The notes under the pieces were generated by a model, which did not search any database, had not been told where the DNA came from, and saw only the letters and a program-made list of their open reading frames with translations. The position numbers and the translations under genes were made by a program. DNA of 7,925 nt, taken from assembly GCA_036268355.1 (NCBI GenBank), contig DATAUG010000221.1, positions 1-7,925 on the forward strand. Direction: 5' to 3'. Source of the DNA: DASQPJ01 sp036268355. Lineage in GTDB: Bacteria > Actinomycetota > Actinomycetes > Sporichthyales > Sporichthyaceae. Of this stretch, positions 1 to 4,952 are shown one piece after another. Each line of letters opens with the position of its first letter. The first letter of the stretch is position 1.

Positions 1-141
1 CACATGGACGCCGCGCACTGGTACCGCTCCCCCGGCCAGCAGTTGGAGGACATCGGCGACTTCCAGAACTGGGCGTCCGCGCACGCCGCGCTGATCCAGG
101 CGATGCTCGCGGCGGCGGGCGGCGGCTCGACCACCCGCTGA
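1..141 (+). CDS. C-terminal end of an unrecognised protein (partial)
   Basis: An open frame enters from the left edge and ends at TGA 139-141, giving 46 residues. The tail contains HMDAAHWYRSP, then a Leu/Ile/Ala-rich stretch that looks helical, and ends in GGGSTTR. I do not recognise the family. The end of a small cytoplasmic regulator or enzyme is possible, but nothing diagnostic such as a catalytic motif or membrane segment is visible. A strong GC-rich hairpin starts 25 bases after the stop and fits a transcription terminator, which supports the frame and the direction. The start and most of the gene lie outside the window. Confidence 0.6.
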   Translation, partial: HMDAAHWYRSPGQQLEDIGDFQNWASAHAALIQAMLAAAGGGSTTR

Positions 142-165
142 GAACCAGTACCGACAACGAACCCG

Positions 166-200
166 CGGGCCGGCGCACCGAATCATCGGGCGCCGGCCCG
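166..200 (+). terminator. GC-rich terminator hairpin after the left-edge gene
   Basis: The arms 166-176 and 190-200 are perfect 11-bp inverted complements (CGGGCCGGCGC / GCGCCGGCCCG) around a 13-nt loop. The hairpin lies 25 bases after the stop of the left-edge gene. No T-tract follows, which is usual for actinobacterial terminators. Confidence 0.65.
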
Positions 201-301
201 TCCCGTTCGGTCAGGCCCGGGGTTAGGAAGGCCGAGCCGCTCGGTCCAGGAACCGGTCGCTCAGAGGTGAACCGCAGTTCCGGTGCCCTGATGATTCGGT
301 G
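176..301. repeat. Imperfect inverted repeat flanking an 84-bp spacer
   Basis: CACCGAATCATC at 176-187 recurs as its reverse complement at 290-301. With a one-base bulge the match extends about 8 more bases (arms about 176-196 and 281-301). The left arm overlaps the terminator hairpin. It may mark the boundary of a degraded element; no coding role is seen. Confidence 0.35.
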
Positions 302-361
302 TGGAGGAGAAGCTTCGATCGGCAGGGCTCGGACCTGACCGCGGCCACCACACAGCCGGTA

Positions 362-628
362 CTGCGGACGCGGCCCCGCCGGCGCCCGGGTCTGTCGGTG
401 GCCGTAGGAGATGACGTCCTTGCAGGGCCGGCAGGTGACGACGAAATCCGGCAGTGCCCAGCGGCCGATGGCCGCCGGGCGCCGCAGGACCCGCAGCCAC
501 GCCCAGTCACGGCTCCCGCAGAAGAAGCAGGTCTGGTCCGGGTGGCGCCGGACCACGTCAAGAGCTTGCACCGGCGAAAGGGGAATTGCCTGGTAGGGCG
601 TGGACGTCGGCTCAATCCGGCCGCAGTG
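362..628 (-). pseudogene. Fragment of a CxxC...CxxC zinc-ribbon-like protein
   Basis: A minus-strand frame that has no usual start codon at its head, and differs from the frame of the adjoining transposase fragment, reads as convincing protein. It contains YQAIPLSPVQALDVVRRHP, then CFFCG (Cys codons at 527-529 and 518-520), then, 28 residues after the second Cys, CRPC (codons 431-433 and 422-424). CxxC-x28-CxxC is the pattern of a structural zinc site. Its upstream end runs directly into the IS256 transposase fragment with no plausible start, so the gene appears 5'-truncated at that junction (about 600-636). The frame stays open to the window edge, so the true 3' end cannot be placed; the limit given is where convincing sequence stops. 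Function is unknown. A wholly non-coding antisense frame is the alternative. Confidence 0.4.
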
Positions 629-629
629 G

Positions 630-834
630 AACGCGTATGGCCCAGATGCTCGGACAACTCCGCCTGCAAAGCGATTTCCAGCGCCGTCTTCGTCAAACCG
701 GTGAGCAACCCACCGGCGCCGATCAGCTCCACCCCCTCGGCCCGGGCCTGCTCCACGAGATCCTGGGCCAGCTGCTGCTGATCGATCCTGCTCATCGCCA
801 CCAAGTCCACCGTGGCCTCGATCGTGTCGCTCAA
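630..834 (-). pseudogene. IS256-family transposase, N-terminal fragment
   Basis: The fragment starts at TTG 832-834, preceded by GGGGAGGA six bases upstream. The first 66 residues match the N-terminus of IS256-type (mutator-like) DDE transposases: LAQDLVEQARAEGVELIG, then GGLLTGLTKTALEIAL and ELSEHLGH, the family's conserved head region. Full members have about 400 residues. Here similarity stops near position 637, before any DDE catalytic residue, and the frame continues as low-complexity Arg-rich sequence to TAA at 223-225. The fragment cannot be an active transposase. The join to the CxxC frame suggests a deletion or recombination inside the element. Confidence 0.8.
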
Positions 835-895
835 GATCGGTCCTCCCCGGGCACGCTCGGCATGGCCGGGCCAGATCAGTTACACAGTCCGTCGG
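630..895 (-). mobile_element. Left-end remnant of an IS256-family insertion sequence
   Basis: The transposase head and the roughly 60 bases before it form the leading end of the element. On the minus strand the stretch 875-892 contains GGACTGTGTAACTGATC, and a GACTGTGT-type core is common in terminal inverted repeats of this IS family. The other end and the catalytic part are absent, so no target-site duplication can be tested. The element end lies about 20 bases beyond the tatA stop, so the insertion may have removed that gene's original downstream DNA. Confidence 0.5.
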
Positions 896-910
896 ACAGA
901 CCCGTGGCGA

Positions 911-1117
911 TCAGTGCTCGATCCGCGCAGGGCCCGGGAGGGGCGGGGTGGCGGTCGGGGTGGCGAGGGTCGGGTCGAGGCCGTCGCGGACGGATCTCTT
1001 GAAGATGTTCATGGCCTCCCCCAGTGATCGGGCCGCATCGGGCAGTCGTTTGGCGCCGAACAGGGCGACGAACACCGCGGCCAGGATGAGCAGGTGCCAG
1101 GGCTCCAGGACTCGCAT
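911..1117 (-). CDS. tatA: Sec-independent protein translocase subunit TatA
   Basis: The 68-residue product has the TatA/B architecture. A very short N-terminus is followed by one membrane helix (about residues 6-20, WHLLILAAVFVALF), the Phe-Gly hinge at 20-21, an amphipathic helix with the signature KRLPDAARSLGEA (23-35), and a Pro/Thr-rich disordered tail. TatA oligomers form the translocation pore of the twin-arginine pathway, which exports folded, often cofactor-loaded, proteins. The ATG at 1115-1117 is supported by GGAGGAG seven bases upstream. The gene is the last of a minus-strand row that includes two proteins with twin-arginine signals (Rieske protein and phosphoesterase), so a helper role for those substrates is a reasonable inference. 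No tatB or tatC is present. Actinobacteria usually carry tatAC elsewhere, so this is probably an extra copy. Confidence 0.88.
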   Translation of the reverse strand: MRVLEPWHLLILAAVFVALFGAKRLPDAARSLGEAMNIFKRSVRDGLDPTLATPTATPPLPGPARIEH

Positions 1118-1290
1118 GGGTACTCCTCCGAGGGGCAGGGACGGACGCGGAGCGGGTCCCCTCCGTGGGGCCTATCAAGCAGCGGGCTCGGATGCGGCTC
1201 GCGATGGCATACCCGGCGACGAAAAGGACCGCGCCGGCGGCGCCGAGGAACGCCACCGGCGCGGTGATCGGGGAGGGAATCGCGCATCAA
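1118..1290 (-). other. Gene-poor gap with a possible hydrophobic-peptide remnant
   Basis: The 214 bases between the membrane-protein stop (1332) and tatA (1118-1331) hold no clear gene. One minus-strand frame reads PITAPVAFLGAAGAVLF, then VAGYAIASRIRARC (about 1270-1175), a single hydrophobic segment followed by a basic end, like a small membrane protein. Its GTG (1254-1256) has no ribosome site, and the frame runs without a stop through tatA. An ATG at 1288-1290 is in another frame. A frameshifted remnant is possible; a chance hydrophobic frame is equally possible. The tatA ribosome site lies at the lower end. Confidence 0.25.
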
Positions 1291-1331
1291 ATGCTCAGGT
1301 CTGACGATGTTTCAGTTTCGGCAGGTCGGCG

Positions 1332-1823
1332 TCAGGACGTGGTTCGGCAGGTGTACCGCCAGGCTGTTCGGGCGCCGGTGAGTGCGGCGATGGTGCCGGC
1401 GGCTTCGATGATCGCGCTGAGGGTCTTGTCGCGGAACCAGGCCGGCTCGTACATGTCGGGCAGGATGAGGATCTTCCCGATGTCGAAGTAGCGGTAGGCG
1501 ACCACGGCGGTCAGGGAGCCGGCGAGCAGGCCCGCGGCGGCGAGCAGGGCCGGGCCCAGCCAGCGGTGGTCGGCCATGACGGCGATCATCAGGCCGGCGG
1601 CGGCCGCGACGGAGGCAAGGGCCTGGATATGGAACATGTCGCCCTCGCTGGTCCCGCCCGCCACCGCGTTCGGGGCGTAGTTGGCGGCCAGCTGAAGGTG
1701 CAGGTAGGCCGAGGCGACCAGGGCCACGGCGGTCAGGGCCGCGAGCGCGCCGAGTCCCGGTGAGATGACCGGCGGCGCGGCGGTCCCGAGGCCGGGCCGA
1801 CGGTCGTGTGTGGAGGTTGTCAT
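1332..1823 (-). CDS. Four-helix integral membrane protein of unknown function
   Basis: The 163-residue product starts at ATG 1821-1823, eight bases after the phosphoesterase stop, with a weak AGGA overlapping that stop, so translation is probably coupled. Hydrophobic segments lie at about residues 23-42, 63-83, 90-110 and 133-152. The second is preceded by an EGDMFHIQ loop. Between helices three and four is a conserved-looking loop with YRYFDIG and LPDMYEPAWFRDK. Scattered His residues (42, 65, 86) lie near helix edges and could bind metal or haem, but that is speculation. Much longer open frames over this DNA extend antisense-like into the upstream gene and are not credible. I recognise no named family. 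Its position behind the cupredoxin and phosphoesterase suggests it is the membrane partner of that operon. Confidence 0.8.
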   Translation of the reverse strand: MTTSTHDRRPGLGTAAPPVISPGLGALAALTAVALVASAYLHLQLAANYAPNAVAGGTSEGDMFHIQALASVAAAAGLMIAVMADHRWLGPALLAAAGLLAGSLTAVVAYRYFDIGKILILPDMYEPAWFRDKTLSAIIEAAGTIAALTGARTAWRYTCRTTS

Positions 1824-1831
1824 GGGAGGTC

Positions 1832-2770
1832 CTAGAAGGTGGATTCGGTGACGGCGAGGCGGGCGTTGCCGCGGATGTGGTGGATCTCGCGCACCCCGAG
1901 GGCGGCGTGCAGCTGCCCGGGGGGGAGGGTCAGGGGTTTGGGGGCCGGTGCGTTGTTCGCCCCTGCCTGGGGCAGCGGGTAGGCGGTGCCGGCGGCGGTG
2001 TGGAAGGTGACGTTGCCCTCGGTCTTGGTGACGATCTGGTGTACGTGACCGTTGATGCAGGTCGCTGAGCCGAAGCGTTTGAGCAGGGTGAGGACCTCGG
2101 GGGCGTCGTCGGTGCCCCAGCCCCACGGGGCGTACATGTCGAACAGCGGGATGTGGCTGAACACCACGATCGGGGTCTCGCTGGACTGGGCCGCCAGGTC
2201 GTTGCGGATGAATGTGAGTTGGTCGGCGCCGAGGTGGCCGAGCTGTTGCAGCCCGATGGTGTTGACCACCGAGATGAAGTGCACGCCCTTCTGGTCGAAG
2301 CTGTACCAACCGTTGCCCTGCGAGCCTGCACCGAAGACCGCCCGGTACTTCTGCCCGGTGTCGTCGGTGGAGTCGTGTTCCCCGGGGATCGTGAGCACCT
2401 GCCCGGTCTTGAGCCCACCGAGCATCTGCTTGACCTGGTCGAGTTGCGCGGGGGTGGTGAAGTGGGTCAGGTCCCCGGTGTGGATGACGAAGTCCGGGCG
2501 GTCCGGCAGCGAGTTGATCTTGTCGATGGCCTGCTGGAAGGTCGCCGTCACGTCGGCGTTCGCCGCACCGGTGAAACCGATGTGACTGTCCGAGATCTGA
2601 ACGAAGTGGAAATCGGCACCGGGGGCCACCCGCTGCCCGTGGCGCAGGACCTCGGTGGTGACCACACCGCCGGTGACCACGACCGCCACCGCCGCCCCCG
2701 CCCAGGCGGTGTGGCGCAGGAACCGACGCCGAGAGATCTCGGTGGCGCTCAGCGGGTTCTCCGGGCTCAA
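1832..2770 (-). CDS. Tat-exported calcineurin-like metallophosphoesterase
   Basis: The 312-residue product carries the ordered metallophosphoesterase motifs: DSH (D61, H63), GD (G99-D100), GEHD (130-133), SH (H206) and GHVH (H242, H244), which bind a dinuclear metal centre for phosphoester hydrolysis. The third motif has Glu where most relatives have Asn (GNHD). The N-terminus has a twin-arginine signal, SRRRFLRH (13-20), and a hydrophobic segment ending near residue 39, so the enzyme should be exported folded and work outside the membrane. The start is TTG at 2768-2770, sharing the TTGA overlap with the cupredoxin stop. No in-frame ATG or GTG lies nearer, and longer readings would run through the cupredoxin gene in another frame. 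Substrate is unknown; cyclic-nucleotide or general phosphodiesterase activity are possibilities. Cotranscribed with the cupredoxin and membrane protein. Confidence 0.88.
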   Translation of the reverse strand: MSPENPLSATEISRRRFLRHTAWAGAAVAVVVTGGVVTTEVLRHGQRVAPGADFHFVQISDSHIGFTGAANADVTATFQQAIDKINSLPDRPDFVIHTGDLTHFTTPAQLDQVKQMLGGLKTGQVLTIPGEHDSTDDTGQKYRAVFGAGSQGNGWYSFDQKGVHFISVVNTIGLQQLGHLGADQLTFIRNDLAAQSSETPIVVFSHIPLFDMYAPWGWGTDDAPEVLTLLKRFGSATCINGHVHQIVTKTEGNVTFHTAAGTAYPLPQAGANNAPAPKPLTLPPGQLHAALGVREIHHIRGNARLAVTESTF

Positions 2771-3195
2771 GAGGTCACCGTCACGGTGCCGTGCATGTAG
2801 GGGTGGATCGAACAGTTGTAGGAGTAGGTGCCCGGGGTGGTGAAGGTGTAGGCGTAGGTCGAGCCCTGGTTGCCAAGCACCGGGGACCTCAGCCCGGCCC
2901 CGACCACGGTGTGCGGTTCCTCGTCCTGGTTGGTCCAGGTCACCGTGGAACCGGCCTTCACCGCAAGCGAAGCCGGACCGAACATGAAGTTGTTGATCAT
3001 CACGGCCGCCGGCCCTGCGGCCACCGGGGCGGCCACCGGGGAGGAGGAAACCGTTGCAGGCGTGGAATCGGCCGCCGGCGCCGGTGGGGCGGCAGACTGG
3101 CCGGACGCGCCGCACGCGCTCAGTGTGAGGGCGCCCAGCACGGCCAGGCTGAGTACGCCTGGGGTAGCCGGTGCCGGGGTACGTCGGTGTCGCAT
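2767..3195 (-). CDS. Lipoprotein cupredoxin (plastocyanin/amicyanin-like)
   Basis: The 142-residue product has a lipobox LSAC with lipidation at Cys28, a Pro/Ala/Ser linker (29-64), and a cupredoxin domain (65-142). The type 1 copper ligands are visible: His95 in EEPHTV, then Cys128, His131 and Met134 in YNCSIHPYMHG. It should be a membrane-anchored extracytoplasmic electron carrier. I place the start at ATG 3193-3195, preceded by GAGGAGGT ten bases upstream. A longer reading from ATG 3235-3237 adds 14 residues that do not look like a signal peptide. The GTAACC-N8-TATC site at 3243-3260 would give a short 5' leader containing this ribosome site. The stop overlaps the TTG of the phosphoesterase gene, which indicates one operon. 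Confidence 0.92.
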   Translation of the reverse strand: MRHRRTPAPATPGVLSLAVLGALTLSACGASGQSAAPPAPAADSTPATVSSSPVAAPVAAGPAAVMINNFMFGPASLAVKAGSTVTWTNQDEEPHTVVGAGLRSPVLGNQGSTYAYTFTTPGTYSYNCSIHPYMHGTVTVTS

Positions 3196-3242
3196 CGGGT
3201 TTCGGACCTCCTCGGAGGCGCTGCCGATCAGCGCCATGAGGA

Positions 3243-3260
3243 GATACCGGCAAGGGTTAC
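3243..3260 (-). promoter_or_regulatory. GTAACC-N8-TATC site upstream of the cupredoxin operon
   Basis: On the minus strand GTAACC (3260-3255) is followed by eight bases and TATCT (3246-3242), then 48 bases to the cupredoxin start. The flanking base is T, giving TGTAACC as in three other copies. If TATC is the -10 element, transcription would begin near 3236 and leave a leader of about 40 nt containing GAGGAGGT. Confidence 0.65.
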
Positions 3261-3282
3261 ATCCCGCCCCGGTTTTGCTCGC

Positions 3283-3984
3283 TCAGGTCGCGGTCGGGAC
3301 GAACACCTCGACCGCACTGGAGCGCTCACGTACCTGGTAGGTGGGCAATGCGGGCGGGTGCGTGGCCAATTGGCTGAACAAAACAGTCCCGTCGGGCGCG
3401 AAGGAGGTCCGATGACAGGGGCAGTCCAACCGGCCTGCAGACGCGTTGGCCCGCAGCAGGCAACCCATGTGGGTGCACGCTCCGGACACGGCCACCAGCT
3501 GTCCCTCCTGCTCGGTGACGAACCCGACCGCATCCGCGGTCGCGAAACGCTGGGAAGCCCCGGAGGCAAGATCCGCGGTGGAGGCGACCGCCACCCAAGA
3601 TCCGGCCGCGGGGACCATGGTTCGGACCGGACCGCCGGCTTGCGTAGGCGGCTGGGACCCGTTGGTCAACGCCTGGTCGACGACGGCGCCCAGCGCAGCG
3701 GCACCGGCGACCCCAGCAGCCCCGGCCAGCAACGTACGACGGGAGAACCTGTGCTCCGCGAGGTCGACAACGACGTTCGAGCCGGTCGACCCGCCGCCGA
3801 TGTCCTGGCCCGATCGGGTCACAAACTCCGCTGAGGGCAGGCCCTCGCCGGGCCGAGCGGCCCGCAACTTCATCACCGCACGCAGGATCTCCGCGTCCTC
3901 GGGACCCAACTCCCCAGCCGGGATGGCCTTGCCCGCAAGGATCGCCTCGATCATGCGATCCACGTCAGGCTTGCGACAGATCAT
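3283..3984 (-). CDS. Tat-exported Rieske [2Fe-2S] protein
   Basis: The 233-residue product has an N-terminal helical region (about 1-60) rich in Arg and Glu. It is followed by a twin-arginine signal FSRRTLLAG (80-88) with a hydrophobic helix to about 102, then a Rieske domain. The cluster motifs are CTHMGC (C170, H172, C175) and CPCH (C188, C190, H191). C170/H172 and C188/H191 ligate the [2Fe-2S] cluster; C175 and C190 form the usual disulfide. It should be membrane-anchored and face outward, transferring electrons at high potential, plausibly to or from the cupredoxin encoded next. The start is ATG 3982-3984 with AGGGGGG six bases upstream. The gene could be read from the promoter at 4407-4424 or a nearer unseen one. 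No cytochrome b or c1 gene is present, so this is not a complete bc complex. Confidence 0.92.
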   Translation of the reverse strand: MICRKPDVDRMIEAILAGKAIPAGELGPEDAEILRAVMKLRAARPGEGLPSAEFVTRSGQDIGGGSTGSNVVVDLAEHRFSRRTLLAGAAGVAGAAALGAVVDQALTNGSQPPTQAGGPVRTMVPAAGSWVAVASTADLASGASQRFATADAVGFVTEQEGQLVAVSGACTHMGCLLRANASAGRLDCPCHRTSFAPDGTVLFSQLATHPPALPTYQVRERSSAVEVFVPTAT

Positions 3985-4223
3985 TGGCCCCCCTGATGCG
4001 GCCGGCGGCCGCGTGCGGCCCACCGGCCGAACTGGCGCAGAGTCATATCCTCGGTTTCGGCGGCGGAACCGCGACGACGCGGCGCCACGCGAGGTCCGCC
4101 GCACCTGGCCGCCGCCCCCGCCCTCCGCAGCCGGCCCACCTCCCCGAACACGGGCCACCGACCGGTCGCCGTTGTGACCGACACGGTGCGCCCGAGGTGG
4201 CGTTGGCTCTCCAGGCGCACCAC
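3981..4223 (-). CDS. Possible small basic protein overlapping the Rieske start
   Basis: An 80-residue frame starts at GTG 4221-4223 and ends at a TGA overlapping the Rieske ATG (ATGA, 4 bp), a common coupled arrangement. The product is Arg- and Gly-rich with one TEDMTLRQFGRWAARGRR segment. There is no signal, membrane segment or recognised domain, and the composition looks like a high-GC shadow frame. No convincing ribosome site precedes it. Without it, the stretch 3985-4236 (about 250 bases) holds no gene I can support and would be the Rieske 5' leader. Confidence 0.25.
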   Translation of the reverse strand: MVRLESQRHLGRTVSVTTATGRWPVFGEVGRLRRAGAAARCGGPRVAPRRRGSAAETEDMTLRQFGRWAARGRRPHQGGQ

Positions 4224-4236
4224 CCCCGGCGGCGGT

Positions 4237-4308
4237 TCAGTACCGGTGCCGGCTCTCGGCGCCGTTCCGGCCCCGACGGAACGGCGTGCTTCGGGTTGGC
4301 GGATTCAC
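4237..4308 (-). pseudogene. Internally deleted paralogue of the 6173-6421 secreted-protein gene
   Basis: Behind a leader matching that of the gene at 6173-6421, a GTG at 4306-4308 occupies the equivalent start position, preceded by AGAGGA. The frame encodes only 23 residues. Its beginning (NPPTRSTPFR) parallels PATHRSLFR of the intact copy, and its end (GAESRHRY, stop) parallels GGAEGRHRY, stop. The signal-peptide core and the cysteine-containing mature part are missing. The simplest reading is a duplicate that lost about 175 bases internally while its promoter and leader survived. It may still be translated as a micro-peptide, but the secretion signal is gone. Confidence 0.55.
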
Positions 4309-4399
4309 GGTCGATTCCTCTCGACACCGACCCAGCGCACCTGCCCGTGGCTTCGAACAGGTGCGCGGGTCGCACGATGTGCACGAGGTCGTCGCGCAC
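4309..4399 (-). ncRNA. Structured 5' leader, copy A
   Basis: The stretch has the same length (91 nt) as 6422-6512 and differs at about 18 positions by hand alignment. On the minus strand arms 4366-4354 and 4347-4335 form a 13-bp stem (two U-G pairs) with a 6-nt loop. A leaderless frame could start at GTG 4397-4399, but it runs 118 codons through the downstream frame with no stop, so a structured leader is favoured over a leader peptide. I do not recognise an Rfam class. Confidence 0.5.
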
Positions 4400-4406
4400 G
4401 TGAACA

Positions 4407-4424
4407 GATAGCGGTCACGGTTAC
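4407..4424 (-). promoter_or_regulatory. GTAACC-N8-TATC site of leader copy A
   Basis: On the minus strand TGTAACC is followed by eight bases and TATCT. Only seven bases separate TATC from the GTG that opens the conserved leader. The site and its flanks match 6520-6537 closely and point toward the truncated gene and the Rieske gene. The 107 bases between this site and the plus-strand site at 4532 hold no other signal that I see. Confidence 0.65.
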
Positions 4425-4531
4425 AACTGACGGGGCCTCAGACGCAGGATCCACGCGGTCGCGACGCCGGGCGGCCGCTGCGCCGGATGTCCGAGCACCC
4501 ACCGGTCGCGGGCGGCCTGCTCCTGCCCGGT

Positions 4532-4549
4532 GTAACCGGAGGACCTATC
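4532..4549 (+). promoter_or_regulatory. GTAACC-N8-TATC site upstream of the 45-residue secreted peptide
   Basis: TGTAACC at 4531-4537 is followed by eight bases and TATCA (4546-4550). The gene it faces starts at 4614, giving a leader of roughly 58 nt. The spacer GGAGGACC resembles that of the 6701-6718 site. It diverges from the minus-strand site at 4407-4424. Confidence 0.65.
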
Positions 4550-4613
4550 AGCCCGAGAGCCGGTGCCGCCAGGGCCGACCAGGCTGGAACCCCTTGCAGA
4601 GAAGGCAGGAACA

Positions 4614-4751
4614 GTGAACCCACTGACCGTGGCGCTCGCGGCGCTGCTCGCCGTCGCCCCAGCCATCGCCGACCCGCCGCCGCACGACTACTGCAAACAA
4701 GACCCCGACTGGTACCTGTGTCAGAAGCACCAGGAGCCGCCCCGTACGTGA
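4614..4751 (+). CDS. Tiny secreted peptide with two cysteines
   Basis: The 45-residue product starts at GTG 4614-4616 with GAAGG eight bases upstream. The first 19 residues form a compact signal peptide (LTVALAALLAVAPAIA) with an Ala-Ile-Ala cleavage site before Asp20. The mature part, about 26 residues, has PPPHDYC, then DPDWYLCQKH, with cysteines at 27 and 36 that could form a disulfide or bind metal. It is rich in Pro, Asp, His and Tyr. No family is recognised. It has its own copy of the shared motif upstream and no obvious partner downstream. The cysteine spacing (8 residues between) resembles that of the 6173-6421 product (7 between), both after Tyr, but similarity is too short to claim homology. 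Confidence 0.65.
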   Translation: MNPLTVALAALLAVAPAIADPPPHDYCKQDPDWYLCQKHQEPPRT

Positions 4752-4767
4752 CCGCGACCGGAAGCCG

Positions 4768-4785
4768 GTAACCCTGTCGCATACT
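4768..4785 (+). promoter_or_regulatory. Degenerate match to the shared motif upstream of the flavocytochrome
   Basis: GTAACC, eight bases, then TACT instead of TATC. It lies 15 bases after the secreted-peptide gene, where a 5-bp hairpin (4757-4769) also overlaps it. It may be the decayed promoter of the flavocytochrome pseudogene. The rest of 4752-4952 shows no gene that I can support. Confidence 0.25.
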
Positions 4786-4952
4786 CCTCCACGCGGGTCC
4801 GGGCTTCGCGCGTGTTCCGGACCCGCCCACCACAGCAATGATCTGGCGCCAACTCGGCGGTTGGGTGCGCCGCGCGACGGTGCAGGTAGTTCTCGGCAGC
4901 CGCGGCCCTTCGCCCTGCCAGATCGCTTCCACGAGTAGTCGGGGGTCGAGGG

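Noticed and set aside
1332..2309. Extended 325-codon reading of the membrane-protein gene
   Set aside because: Its first half is an Arg/Pro-rich off-frame reading of the phosphoesterase gene; the coupled ATG at 1823 starts a clean membrane protein.
2153..2800. Plus-strand open frame of 215 codons opposite the phosphoesterase gene
   Set aside because: It is antisense to a gene with all its catalytic motifs in order, and its product has no recognisable domain; a high-GC shadow.
2791..3834. Plus-strand open frame of 347 codons across the cupredoxin and Rieske genes
   Set aside because: It overlaps two well-supported genes and the promoter between them, and its Arg/Gly-rich product is a shadow.
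4043..4399. Leaderless 118-residue frame beginning in leader A, with a counterpart at 6261-6512
   Set aside because: The products align (DDLVH, RPAHL, TGRC), but substitutions do not favour third positions, the frames run through the downstream genes in another frame, and the DNA similarity is explained by the duplicated leader and hairpin.
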